DNA of 64,000 nt from Sporomusa sp. KB1 (GTDB taxonomy: Bacteria > Bacillota > Negativicutes > Sporomusales > Sporomusaceae), in contig NZ_VLKC01000002.1 of the NCBI RefSeq assembly GCF_007830295.1, positions 1,672,513-1,736,512 of the forward strand, read 5' to 3'. The notes under the pieces were generated by a model. That model was not told the DNA's origin and did no database searches. It worked only from the letters and a program-made list of their open reading frames with translations. Below, piece by piece: positions 31,901-39,603 of this stretch; position 1 is the first letter of the stretch; every line of letters starts with the position of its first letter. Position numbers and translations under genes: made by a program.

Positions 31901-32430
31901 GAAGTCCTAAAGCCATCAAAAAAGTTGAGAAAAGGAACTTTTCCTTTAATCGCTGACAAATGAGCGACAGCCGACAAATCCATAACTTGCTGAACACTGC
32001 TTTCTGCTAACAGGGCAAACCCGGTTTGCCTTGTAGCCATAACGTCTGAATGATCCCCGAAAATACTGATGGCATTTGCACCAACAACCCTAGCGCTAAC
32101 ATGAAATACGCCAGGCAAAAGCTCGCCCGCAATCTTATACATATTCGGAATCATAAGCAACAGCCCTTGAGAAGCGGTATAGGTAGTAGTCAATGCCCCT
32201 GCCTGTAGTGAACCATGTACCGCTCCAGCCGCGCCACCTTCTGACTGCATTTCCACAACCTCAACGGTCTGTCCAAAGATGTTTTTTCTGCCTTGGGCCA
32301 CCCACTCATCAACACTTTCGGCCATATTGGACGACGGCGTAATCGGAAAAATAGCGGCTACGTCTGTGAACGCATAAGAAATATGAGCGGCTGCCGTATT
32401 TCCGTCCATCATCTTCATTCTTCTCTTCAT
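28924..32430 (-). CDS. nifJ: Pyruvate:ferredoxin (flavodoxin) oxidoreductase
   Basis: A 1168-aa single-chain enzyme that converts pyruvate and CoA to acetyl-CoA and CO2 with reduced ferredoxin. Domains in order: pyrimidine-binding ([26 protein letters not shown]), transketolase C-like, gamma domain ([20 protein letters not shown]), two ferredoxin-type clusters ([13 protein letters not shown] and [13 protein letters not shown]), and the TPP domain with a proximal cluster ([37 protein letters not shown]). Length and order are those of bacterial PFOR. SD GAGGA. Central to fermentation and acetyl-CoA metabolism here. Confidence 0.97.
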   Translation of the reverse strand: [1168 protein letters not shown]

Positions 32431-32507
32431 AAAAAATCATCCTCTTCCCTAAATATGTAAGCATTCTCATTGTACCAATGTTGAATACCATGAGTGCTCT
32501 CTCTAAT

Positions 32508-33716
32508 TTATATAACATTTACACAATACTGATGTTGCTCCATAAGCTTTTTAATTGCATCTATTTGCTCTTGGTCGGCAGTCTCCAACTCCAGTTGAAC
32601 AGAAGCATATCCCAATGGAGCGCCACGTGTTTCCCGGTCGTGGGTAACTGTCAGTACATTGGCTCCGGTTTCCGCCGTCAGCTTCAGCAACTGCCATAAG
32701 GAACCGGGTTTGTCGGGAATCACCATGTTAAATACTACTTTTCGTCCCGATTTTGCCAACCCTTTATTGATAATACGGGACATCATATTTACGTCAATAT
32801 TGCCGCCACTAATAATCGCTGCTATTTTCCTGTTTTTGTATTCTGGCATTCTATTTAATACCGCTGCAACTGAAACAGCCCCCGAACCTTCTGAAATTGT
32901 CTTTACACGCTCCAGCAAAAGCAAAATCGCACTGGCTATTTCTTCTTCATCTACCGTTACAATATCATCAACATAGCGCTGGACAAGCTCAAAGGTTATA
33001 TCGCCAGGAGTTTTCACAGCAATTCCATCAGCAATGGTAGGACTGCCATTACAAGTAATAATCTTCTTTTGCGCAATCGACTCAACCATGGAAGGCATAT
33101 TTTTTGTCTGAACACCAATGACTTTTACACTTGGCTTTACATTTTTAATTGCTAAGGCTACGCCAGAAATCAGTCCACCGCCACCGATCGGTACAACAAT
33201 GGCCTCGACGTCAGGTAAATCGTCTAAGATTTCTAAAGCAATTGTTCCCTGACCGGCAATGACCATAGGATCATTAAAGGGGTGAATAAACGTTAGTTGT
33301 TGTTCCTTTTGGATGCGACACGCCTCCGCATAGGCTTCATCATAAACCCCGCCCTGGAGAACAACCTTTGCACCGTAGCCTTTCGTCGCCTTGACCTTCG
33401 ATAAGGGGGCGTTCTTCGGCATCACGATAGTAGATGAGATACCAAACAGAGTGCCTGCAAGAGCTGTCCCTTGGGCGTGATTGCCTGCAGACGAAGCAAT
33501 GATTCCCGTTTTCTTTTCAGCTGCGCTCAAACTAGCCACTTTATTATAAGCGCCTCTCAATTTGAAAGAACCTGTACGTTGTTGATTTTCCATTTTTAAA
33601 TAAACATGATTACTTGTCAGATCACTCAACGTATTCGTGTAGGCTAGCTCTGTTCGGACAGCAATTCCCGTCAGCGTTTCCCTGGCCTTTTTTATATCTT
33701 CCAATGAGATATTCAT
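32508..33716 (-). CDS. ilvA: Threonine ammonia-lyase (threonine/serine dehydratase) with ACT-like domain
   Basis: A 402-aa PLP enzyme converting threonine to 2-oxobutyrate (and serine to pyruvate) plus ammonia. PLP lysine K52 is in TGSFKLRGAYNK, the phosphate-binding loop is IVPIGGGGLISG, and SSAGNHAQG lies near residue 75. The C-terminal 75 aa (VFNMVIPDKPGSLWQLLKLTAETGANVLTVTHDR) is an ACT-type regulatory domain. It is 11 bp downstream of ridA. The catabolic TdcB-like role is as likely as the isoleucine biosynthetic one. Confidence 0.94.
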   Translation of the reverse strand: MNISLEDIKKARETLTGIAVRTELAYTNTLSDLTSNHVYLKMENQQRTGSFKLRGAYNKVASLSAAEKKTGIIASSAGNHAQGTALAGTLFGISSTIVMPKNAPLSKVKATKGYGAKVVLQGGVYDEAYAEACRIQKEQQLTFIHPFNDPMVIAGQGTIALEILDDLPDVEAIVVPIGGGGLISGVALAIKNVKPSVKVIGVQTKNMPSMVESIAQKKIITCNGSPTIADGIAVKTPGDITFELVQRYVDDIVTVDEEEIASAILLLLERVKTISEGSGAVSVAAVLNRMPEYKNRKIAAIISGGNIDVNMMSRIINKGLAKSGRKVVFNMVIPDKPGSLWQLLKLTAETGANVLTVTHDRETRGAPLGYASVQLELETADQEQIDAIKKLMEQHQYCVNVI

Positions 33717-33727
33717 TTTAGCACTCC

Positions 33728-34114
33728 TTATTTATTGTGGCTGCATGCAATCAATTCGATTTCGACCAAAACACCTTTGGGCAAACCTGCCACAGCAACA
33801 CAAGAACGAGCAGGCATCTTGTCAGTGAAGTAGCGTCCATATACTTCATTTACAGCCGCAAAATTATCCATATTCGTAATAAATACCGTGGTTTTAAGAA
33901 CATCATTAAAGCTCATTTCTGCAGCAAGTAAGACCTGTTTGAGATTTTCCATAACTTGCTTAGTCTGAGACGCAATCCCTCCCTCCACAACCGTACCTGT
34001 TTGAGGATTAATAGGAATCTGACCAGAACTAAAAAGATAGTCACCCGACATCCGTGCTTGCGAATAGGGACCAATCGCCTGCGGTGCCTGTTTTGTTTCG
34101 ATTACTTCCTTCAT
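33728..34114 (-). CDS. ridA: Reactive intermediate/enamine deaminase RidA
   Basis: A 128-aa YjgF/YER057c/UK114 protein: QAIGPYSQARMSGDYLFSSGQIPINPQTG and, at the C-terminus, PARSCVAVAGLPKGVLVEIELIA with the substrate-binding Arg. It hydrolyses 2-aminoacrylate and other enamines released by PLP dehydratases. It is co-transcribed with the threonine dehydratase that makes them. Confidence 0.96.
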   Translation of the reverse strand: MKEVIETKQAPQAIGPYSQARMSGDYLFSSGQIPINPQTGTVVEGGIASQTKQVMENLKQVLLAAEMSFNDVLKTTVFITNMDNFAAVNEVYGRYFTDKMPARSCVAVAGLPKGVLVEIELIACSHNK

Positions 34115-34515
34115 TGTTATTCCTCCTAAATGTAATAGTGATTACGTAGTTTTTGCAGTTATATTTACAAAAACATTTAGTCTTTTTATATTGGAAGGCA
34201 GCTATCTGCCTTTACTATATGGGTAGCGTGAGAAGGCGACTAACGATGCGGAACTCAGTTATGCTTTCTATTAATTTGCTCATCTATACTCCAAATAAAC
34301 AAACAATATACTAAGGATTGATTAAAAGACTTTTCTTCCTACTATGGCAAGACGACTGACGCTGCAGACAGAGTATAACCTGTCCCCCAAAACCCGGCTG
34401 TTTCCGCTTTACTGAACAAGGTCATTATCAGGCAATATCATTTCTAGTAATTTTTTATCGCGATAATTTTTTTTTATTATATTAAAACAAAAAAATTTCT
34501 CCCTTTAGATCTTGT
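34115..34515. other. Intergenic stretch ahead of ridA
   Basis: About 400 bp, AT-rich. A hairpin AAGGCAG-CTAT-CTGCCTT (34194-34211) lies in it. It should contain the ridA promoter and a site for the neighbouring DauR-type regulator, but no site can be named with confidence. Confidence 0.4.
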
Positions 34516-34556
34516 AATTTATCGATATCTATTTACAAGATAGATATCGATAAATT
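34516..34556 (-). terminator. Long hairpin overlapping the 3' end of the regulator gene
   Basis: A perfect 17-bp inverted repeat (34516-34532 with 34540-34556, loop 7 nt) covers the last nine codons and the stop of the DauR-type gene. AT-rich; it acts as a terminator or an mRNA 3' stabiliser. Confidence 0.7.
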
Positions 34557-35197
34557 GTGCTTTCTGAGGTTTGCAACGTACTGGCCACCTTAGTTATGGC
34601 CCCTTTTATTTTAAAGATACCATTGCCATTCAATTTTTGAACAATAGCAGTTTTTTCATCGATAGACATTCTTTCCACTGGCATATCATACTCCGCAAGA
34701 ATTTTCTCGACTGCCGAATCTACTACAGTTTCAATAGATGAGTATAAAGATTCCACTACATTTTCCTCTTCGGTTACGCCTGTATTTGCTTCCGGATTAT
34801 TTGCTAATAAAACAGTAATAAGCTTATCTGTCAAATTCTTAACACTCGTGTTATCTGGTGAGAGGAGAATATTTACGCACAACATACCAATTAATTCGTT
34901 ATTTTCATCTTTAATAAAATAGGTAGATGACCTCAACTTATCGCCGTTTGCTGTGCGACTTAAATAATTAACAACCGCATTTTGATTCAAATACGATTTT
35001 TTCTCCAATAACGCCAATCCGAAATCGGTCAAAGGACATCCCAACTGTCGACCGCTCATATAACCATTTCGAATGGCTATTACCGAGTTTTGCACGTCTA
35101 CAACATCATGCAAAAGCACTTCACAATGTGGACCAACAATATCGGCAATGAAATTTACTAACGGAATATATGTTTCAAGCAATTTTTTAGATTTCAT
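34529..35197 (-). CDS. YheO/DauR-type PAS and HTH transcriptional regulator
   Basis: A 222-aa protein. The N-terminal YheO-like PAS domain (LLETYIPLVNFIADIVGPHCEVLLHDVVDVQNSVIAIRNG) spans residues 5-120. The C-terminal HTH_22 domain spans about 165-222 (EKTAIVQKLNGNGIFKIKGAITKVASTLQTSESTIYRYL). Members such as DauR respond to amino-acid-related ligands. It lies just upstream of ridA-ilvA on the same strand, so it is the likely regulator of that pair. SD GGAG. Confidence 0.88.
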   Translation of the reverse strand: MKSKKLLETYIPLVNFIADIVGPHCEVLLHDVVDVQNSVIAIRNGYMSGRQLGCPLTDFGLALLEKKSYLNQNAVVNYLSRTANGDKLRSSTYFIKDENNELIGMLCVNILLSPDNTSVKNLTDKLITVLLANNPEANTGVTEEENVVESLYSSIETVVDSAVEKILAEYDMPVERMSIDEKTAIVQKLNGNGIFKIKGAITKVASTLQTSESTIYRYLSCK

Positions 35198-35330
35198 AAC
35201 TAGACTCCAATGTTAGTTTTCAGAATTACTTCTATATTTTATACATTCAATTACTAATAAAAAAGCTCCTCCTTTAAAAATAAAAAATTATTGACGCAAC
35301 CCCATCCTCCTGACAAAATCGCGTCAAATA

Positions 35331-35408
35331 ATGATATTGGGCATTATTCTCATTTTAGCCGTGTTCCTGTCCGTTATGCTCCTTATCAGATGGACACTCC
35401 CAACTTGA
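35331..35408 (+). CDS. Possible 25-aa hydrophobic peptide upstream of lrgA
   Basis: ATG-to-TGA frame encoding one membrane helix (MILGIILILAVFLSVMLLIR). No SD; the bases before it (35292-35327) form an inverted repeat TTGACGC/GCGTCAA that may be an operator. Weak call. Confidence 0.25.
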   Translation: MILGIILILAVFLSVMLLIRWTLPT

Positions 35409-35473
35409 CAGAACCAAGGCGATCTTATTACAATTGATTTTATGCATTTTAATGTGAAAGGAGCTATGTTACG

Positions 35474-35842
35474 ATGAACTTTATATTTGGCTTTACCATA
35501 TTGTTGCTCTTTCAGTTTGTCGGAACAACGCTCAGCCAGCTATTACACCTTCCCTTGCCAGGTAGCCTAGCCGGGTTCGTTTTGCTAGCTATCGCCTTAG
35601 CAACCGGACTCTTGCCAATGCACTTTATTGAACCGACAGCTAATGCTCTGCTCAGCAAAATGAGCCTGTTCTTTATCCCTGCGGGTGTTGGCTTGATCCT
35701 TTATGCCGACTTGTTGTTTCAAAATAGCGTGGCCATTATCCTGACTGTGCTAATCAGTACCTTGATTGTCCTGTGTCTAACAGGAAAAATTGTCGATCAA
35801 GTACTGCCGAATCCGGATAAGAAGGTGACACCCAGTGACTGA
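35474..35842 (+). CDS. lrgA: LrgA/CidA-family holin-like protein
   Basis: A 122-aa protein with four membrane segments: FIFGFTILLLFQFVGTTLSQ, LPGSLAGFVLLAIALATGLL, ALLSKMSLFFIPAGVGLILY and AIILTVLISTLIVLCLTGKI. Family motif LPLPGSLAGFVLL. LrgA/CidA proteins act with LrgB/CidB in pyruvate/metabolite transport and in controlling murein hydrolase export. SD AAAGGAG. It overlaps lrgB by 8 bp. Confidence 0.92.
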   Translation: MNFIFGFTILLLFQFVGTTLSQLLHLPLPGSLAGFVLLAIALATGLLPMHFIEPTANALLSKMSLFFIPAGVGLILYADLLFQNSVAIILTVLISTLIVLCLTGKIVDQVLPNPDKKVTPSD

Positions 35843-36530
35843 ACTAGTCAAAGACCCGCTCTTCGGTCTTGCGGCCACGTTGTTTGTTTTTCAGCTGGCA
35901 AAATGGCTGCAGCAAAAAACGAAACAGCGTCTTCTGCATCCTATGCTGGTATCCACATTGCTCCTAATCGGATTGCTGAACATCGCAAACATTGACTATG
36001 TCGACTACAACCATGGCGGTCAATACATAACGTTCTTGCTCGGCCCGGCCACCGTAGCACTGGCCATTCCCCTTGTACGCCAATTGCCTGTATTGAAAAA
36101 AAACTGGCAAGCTATTTTGCTTGGTGTCGTCAGCGGCTCGCTGGTAGGTGTTGTTTCCGTACTTGGCATCGCCTCCTTTTTAGATGCCTCACGGGAAATC
36201 ACACTCTCGCTAACGCCTAAGTCTGTAACTACACCAATCGCAATGGAAATCGCCCGTTCCCTCGGCGGCATTCCGTCACTCACAGTCGGGGCAGTCATCA
36301 TCGCCGGCTTGACAGGCGCCATTATCGGTCCAGCGCTATTAACCCGTATCGGCGTCAAGAATCAAATCGCCCGGGGATTGGCCATCGGTGCCGCCGCTCA
36401 TGCCTTGGGCACCGACCGCTGCCTGGAAGATAACGAGTTGGCCGGAGCGGTCAGTGGCATAGCTATCGCACTGGTCGGTGTTGTCACCTCACTGATGGCC
36501 TCTCCCCTAAGCAGTTGGCTGCTTCACTAA
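35835..36530 (+). CDS. lrgB: LrgB/CidB-family membrane protein
   Basis: A 231-aa protein from a GTG start. Multi-spanning, with SLTPKSVTTPIAMEIARSLGG and the C-terminal motif ARGLAIGAAAHALGTDRCLE characteristic of LrgB/YohK. Partner of LrgA; translationally coupled to it by the overlap. A very strong terminator follows (36558-36609). Confidence 0.94.
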   Translation: MTELVKDPLFGLAATLFVFQLAKWLQQKTKQRLLHPMLVSTLLLIGLLNIANIDYVDYNHGGQYITFLLGPATVALAIPLVRQLPVLKKNWQAILLGVVSGSLVGVVSVLGIASFLDASREITLSLTPKSVTTPIAMEIARSLGGIPSLTVGAVIIAGLTGAIIGPALLTRIGVKNQIARGLAIGAAAHALGTDRCLEDNELAGAVSGIAIALVGVVTSLMASPLSSWLLH

Positions 36531-36557
36531 GAAATAAAAACAATTGATCCAAATGAA

Positions 36558-36609
36558 CTAAACCCCTCGTATTGGACATTATAAAAAAAGTCCAATACGA
36601 GGGGTTTAG
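36558..36609. terminator. Strong terminator after lrgAB
   Basis: AAACCCCTCGTATTGGAC paired with GTCCAATACGAGGGGTTT, an 18-bp stem. Confidence 0.93.
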
Positions 36610-36661
36610 TTTACACTTATCCATATCCACACCTTCCTCATTCATACCGGCAGCTTGCTGT

Positions 36662-37279
36662 TTATTTTAATAAAGTAACGGCCAAGTTAGTGTGAAGATA
36701 TAGGATTTTATCTTCTGTTGTGACGTTGGATATTATGAGTTGGTCGCCAATGGTTTGTCCGATGCCGGTGGTAAATAGACTGGTGGCAAAGGGTTTTAGG
36801 TCGATATCAATGGTATTACCGTTTACTTTGCTGTTGATGTTGGCTTGGGCAAGTGGGTTGCCGTAAAGGTCGGTAATGAAGCCTAGGCTCATTTGATTCA
36901 TGAACCAGGATGTAATGGAACTGCCTAGGAGTTCTTTTTTGTCGATATGCATTTTAAGTAGTGCGTTGTCTTTATCAAAATAAAATTCTTTGATGGTGCA
37001 GATAAGCCTAATTGTTCCTGTTTTTTCGATGGTTGTTGTGAGTATGATTTTGTTGTTCTTAAGTATAGCAATAGTCGCATTTTTTACCTTGGGGTTATTA
37101 GCGGCTATGTCTGCAAAATAGGTATTAAGAACTTCTTCAGAAATGGCGTAGATGCCAGTTTGCATATTTTGAAGCGATTGTGCGTTGCTGAGTTCGGCAG
37201 CTATATTGAGGGGCTCCGCACTGACAGTTAGGGTAAGTAAGAAGATAAATATACAAGCTACGTATAGGAAGCGTTTCAA
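36662..37279 (-). CDS. Secreted protein of unknown function, 205 aa
   Basis: TTG start with TTGGAG 8 nt upstream. Signal peptide 1-21 (KRFLYVACIFIFLLTLTVSAEP). The mature protein is beta-rich and Asn/Ile/Lys-rich (ATIAILKNNKIILTTTIEKT; VNGNTIDIDLKPFATSLF). The fold pattern is reminiscent of LmeA/DUF2993-type lipid-binding proteins, but the match is too weak to name. Presumably periplasmic. Confidence 0.65.
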   Translation of the reverse strand: MKRFLYVACIFIFLLTLTVSAEPLNIAAELSNAQSLQNMQTGIYAISEEVLNTYFADIAANNPKVKNATIAILKNNKIILTTTIEKTGTIRLICTIKEFYFDKDNALLKMHIDKKELLGSSITSWFMNQMSLGFITDLYGNPLAQANINSKVNGNTIDIDLKPFATSLFTTGIGQTIGDQLIISNVTTEDKILYLHTNLAVTLLK

Positions 37280-37390
37280 GGGATCATCTCCAATTATTTT
37301 TTAATACTAAATTACACATATTGCAGCATTATCCTCCTTTGCTATATTCTTATCCTGCCATGGTGGGGTCTGCTTCCAGGCGGAATCACG

Positions 37391-37849
37391 TTACTGTTTA
37401 AATAAATTCAATAAATTTAATATCATGGCTACTACGCCGCCGGCAATAAGCGGGCCAATCGCCAGGCCGTGCAGAAAACAAACACCGCCGATTGTACCGA
37501 CAACCAAAGCAGTCGTAGTCTCAGGCGATGCCTTCAAAAAATACATGCCTTGTGTTGCCACCCAAGATACAATCACTCCAATAATTATGGCAATCAGACC
37601 AGCCTGCGTTTTGAAGGCAACTAGCATTTCTCCTATGGAAATTCGGCCCTGTGCCAACGGCGTTAGCACTGCCATTGTCAAAATGGTAATGCCAATATTT
37701 AGTCCATAGTTTTCAATACTAGGAAACCAGGATGTCAAACCCATTAATTTTATTAGCAACAGCGCCAAAACGGCTAAGGATACGGAATTGTTGTTTCCAA
37801 TAACCGACAGTACCAGAATGACTAATAGCGGCATATTATCCCAGTTCAA
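37391..37849 (-). CDS. UPF0756 (DUF441) membrane protein
   Basis: A 152-aa protein from a TTG start with AGGAGG upstream. Four to five membrane segments; signature GLNIGITILTMAVLTPLAQG and KASPETTTALVVGTIGGVCFLHGLAIGPLIAGGVVA. Function unestablished (YeaL family). A lysine riboswitch points toward it from 38245-38408, but an intervening terminator (37936-37956) argues against control by it. Confidence 0.9.
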   Translation of the reverse strand: MNWDNMPLLVILVLSVIGNNNSVSLAVLALLLIKLMGLTSWFPSIENYGLNIGITILTMAVLTPLAQGRISIGEMLVAFKTQAGLIAIIIGVIVSWVATQGMYFLKASPETTTALVVGTIGGVCFLHGLAIGPLIAGGVVAMILNLLNLFKQ

Positions 37850-37935
37850 CCTTGCACCTCCTAAATTAATTGAGATTCTACTATGGCAAGCTAGGTTTTT
37901 GTCGGAAATGTAATCCTACCTTCTGACAAACTAAT

Positions 37936-37956
37936 AAGAAAACCGCTATCGCGGCC
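37936..37956 (-). terminator. Short terminator between riboswitch region and UPF0756 gene
   Basis: CCGC-GATA-GCGG followed by TTTTC on the minus strand. It follows a 31-codon SD-less frame (37966-38061) that may be the tail of a lost gene. Confidence 0.65.
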
Positions 37957-37965
37957 TTTTAATCT

Positions 37966-38061
37966 TCAGCCAAAATAATAGTAATGCTATAGTCCACGAT
38001 ACCGTTAACCCTTTGCGTACATTGAGTACTTTGCGGTAACAATAGCCTCTGCATGTTATAC
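37966..38061 (-). pseudogene. Possible remnant of the gene once served by the lysine riboswitch
   Basis: A 31-codon frame (MQRLLLPQSTQCTQ then VNGIVDYSITIILAED) ends just before a terminator. It has no SD and abuts repeat copy 3. Read as a leftover 3' end only because of its position between the riboswitch and a terminator; no family match. Confidence 0.25.
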
Positions 38062-38081
38062 TTTCTATTATATTAAGATAA

Positions 38082-38183
38082 GACTTGGCTTGTGCAAAGT
38101 CCTTTAGGACACCGGCAGAAGCCGCCTGTGCCCTTTAGGGGTATAGGCGTTCAATCCAGGGAAAGTTATACTTTCCATCTGGA
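38082..38183. repeat. Dispersed two-hairpin element, copy 3
   Basis: Hairpin 1 GACTTGGC-TTGT-GCAAAGTC (one mismatch), the CTTTAGGACACCGGCAGAAGCC block (38101-38122), an extra stem GCCTGTGCCC-TTTA-GGGGTATAGGC, then TTCAATCCAGGGAAAG-TTATA-CTTTCCATCTGGA. It directly abuts the T-run of the lysine-riboswitch terminator. Confidence 0.88.
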
Positions 38184-38220
38184 AGAAAAAAGGCAGCCAC
38201 CATATACGTTAGAGGCTACC
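38184..38220 (-). terminator. Lysine-riboswitch terminator
   Basis: GGTAGCC/GGCTGCC stem followed by T6 on the minus strand, 25 nt past the aptamer. Confidence 0.85.
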
Positions 38221-38244
38221 GGCATAGTGAAGAGGAGTCTTACC

Positions 38245-38408
38245 CCGTGCGATAGCTCACCATCCGAAGATGACAGTGCCGTACCTGTTGAATACGGCCC
38301 CAATGCCGGCAATTAGCATTCCCAGCACTTCGGCAATCCGCCCTTTCCTTACAGTTCATCGCAGCCAGCTCCCTGTAGTACTATTGCGTCTCGCGCCTCT
38401 ACCATACC
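38245..38408 (-). ncRNA. Lysine riboswitch (L-box)
   Basis: Reading the minus strand from 38408, the conserved L-box strings appear in order: TAGAGGCGCGA, AGTA, AGGGAG, GATGAACTGT, GGAAAGGGCGGATTGCCGAAG, GCCGGCATTGGGGCCGT, TACGGCACTGTCA, a TTCG-capped stem, and GGTGAGCTATCGC. They line up with the Bacillus subtilis lysC leader. It folds as a five-way junction that binds lysine and promotes termination. No lysine biosynthesis or transport gene follows it. Confidence 0.93.
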
Positions 38409-38467
38409 TTTTATCAAGTTATTAAATCCTCACCTTCAATACATTATTGAAATTTCTCTACTAGTTA
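38409..38467. other. Short spacer with the presumed riboswitch promoter
   Basis: AT-rich spacer between the 2-hydroxyacid dehydrogenase stop and the L-box. No clear -35/-10 pair stands out. Confidence 0.35.
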
Positions 38468-39424
38468 TTATACTGCTTCTACAATATTTTCTGCCACCAG
38501 AAAGTCCATCCGCCTAAGAGAGTCCACCGTATATGAGCCAACATGCGTAGTTGCCACAACATTATCCAAGCCTTCCGCGATGATGGGATCATTCACTGCC
38601 GGTTCATTCTCGAATACATCAATGGCTGCACCGGCGATTGTTTTACTTTTCAGCGCGGTAAGTAGCTCACCTTGGTTTACCAGACCTGCTCTGGCCGTGT
38701 TAATCAAATAGGCACTTGGTTTCATCAGGGCAAACTCCGAGGCACCAATCATATGCTTGGTTTCTTGATGTAACATACAATGCAAGCTGACAAAATCAGC
38801 TGCGGTCAACAGTTCCTCCCTTGAGCACAAGGTTATCCCATTTGCAGCAACAAAGGCAGCATCAGGGTGGCGCGTGGCAGCCAAAATTTTCATATCAAAG
38901 CCTTTAGCCCGTTTAGCAACCGCCTTTCCAATACGTCCTAATCCAAATATCCCAAGCGTTTTTCCCCAAACATCGCTGCTGACAGGACGATACCAGCCGC
39001 TTTTTCGTAATGTAGAGTCAATCTGCGGCACCTTCCTTGCCAAAGACAACATCAAAGCAAAGGTTAAATCTGCAACCGTCTCATATCCAGGCATTTTGGC
39101 AGTTGTTTTAATTTCCACTCCTGCTTGTTGAGCCGCCAGGACATCAATATTCTCGATACCCACACCATGCCGGGATACCACTTTCAAATTCCGGCAATGT
39201 TTGAAAACCTCGTGGCTAATTTCATCTGAACTGGAATAAACCAAAATTGCGTCAAGCCTATGCCTGATATCCTGCTGGATGATGTCTCTGGCACTCATCG
39301 CAGAACCTGCCGTGTTCCATACAATCTGCCAACCGTTTTCGGCAAAATACTGCTCCAGGTTTATTCTATGCTGCCCGTCGATTTGGCTGCCAAATTCTTT
39401 AGATGTAATCAATACTGTTTTCAA
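38468..39424 (-). CDS. D-2-hydroxyacid dehydrogenase (3-phosphoglycerate dehydrogenase-like)
   Basis: About 318 aa from a TTG at 39424 (GAAGGGA upstream); the longer frame to 39502 lacks an SD. Rossmann motif GIFGLGRIGKAVAKRAKG; catalytic R (NTARAGLVNQGEL), E (FENEPAVNDP) and H (TTHVGSYT) of the family. It reduces a 2-keto acid or oxidises a 2-hydroxy acid with NAD(H). Last gene of a minus-strand cluster with a second dehydrogenase and an aminotransferase. Lacks the ACT domain of SerA. Confidence 0.9.
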   Translation of the reverse strand: MKTVLITSKEFGSQIDGQHRINLEQYFAENGWQIVWNTAGSAMSARDIIQQDIRHRLDAILVYSSSDEISHEVFKHCRNLKVVSRHGVGIENIDVLAAQQAGVEIKTTAKMPGYETVADLTFALMLSLARKVPQIDSTLRKSGWYRPVSSDVWGKTLGIFGLGRIGKAVAKRAKGFDMKILAATRHPDAAFVAANGITLCSREELLTAADFVSLHCMLHQETKHMIGASEFALMKPSAYLINTARAGLVNQGELLTALKSKTIAGAAIDVFENEPAVNDPIIAEGLDNVVATTHVGSYTVDSLRRMDFLVAENIVEAV

Positions 39425-39603
39425 GATATCCAATCCCTTCTGCTCTCGCATAGTATCATTCCGGTATGTCCCACTACTGCTCAAGCTGCAGAGCGCCTGC
39501 ATACCAAATTTAGGATACTTTCAATAAGTCGAATAGGGTCAGATTCCTGCTTCACTATGCATCAGAATGTAACCAATTTCCCTTGGCTTTATCGCTTAGA
39601 CCT

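Noticed and set aside
36558..36609. Insertion-sequence terminal repeats
   Set aside because: The inverted repeat has a short loop and lies directly after lrgB, so it is a terminator.
38092..38316. 74-aa plus-strand frame
   Set aside because: It covers repeat copy 3 and the antisense of the lysine riboswitch.
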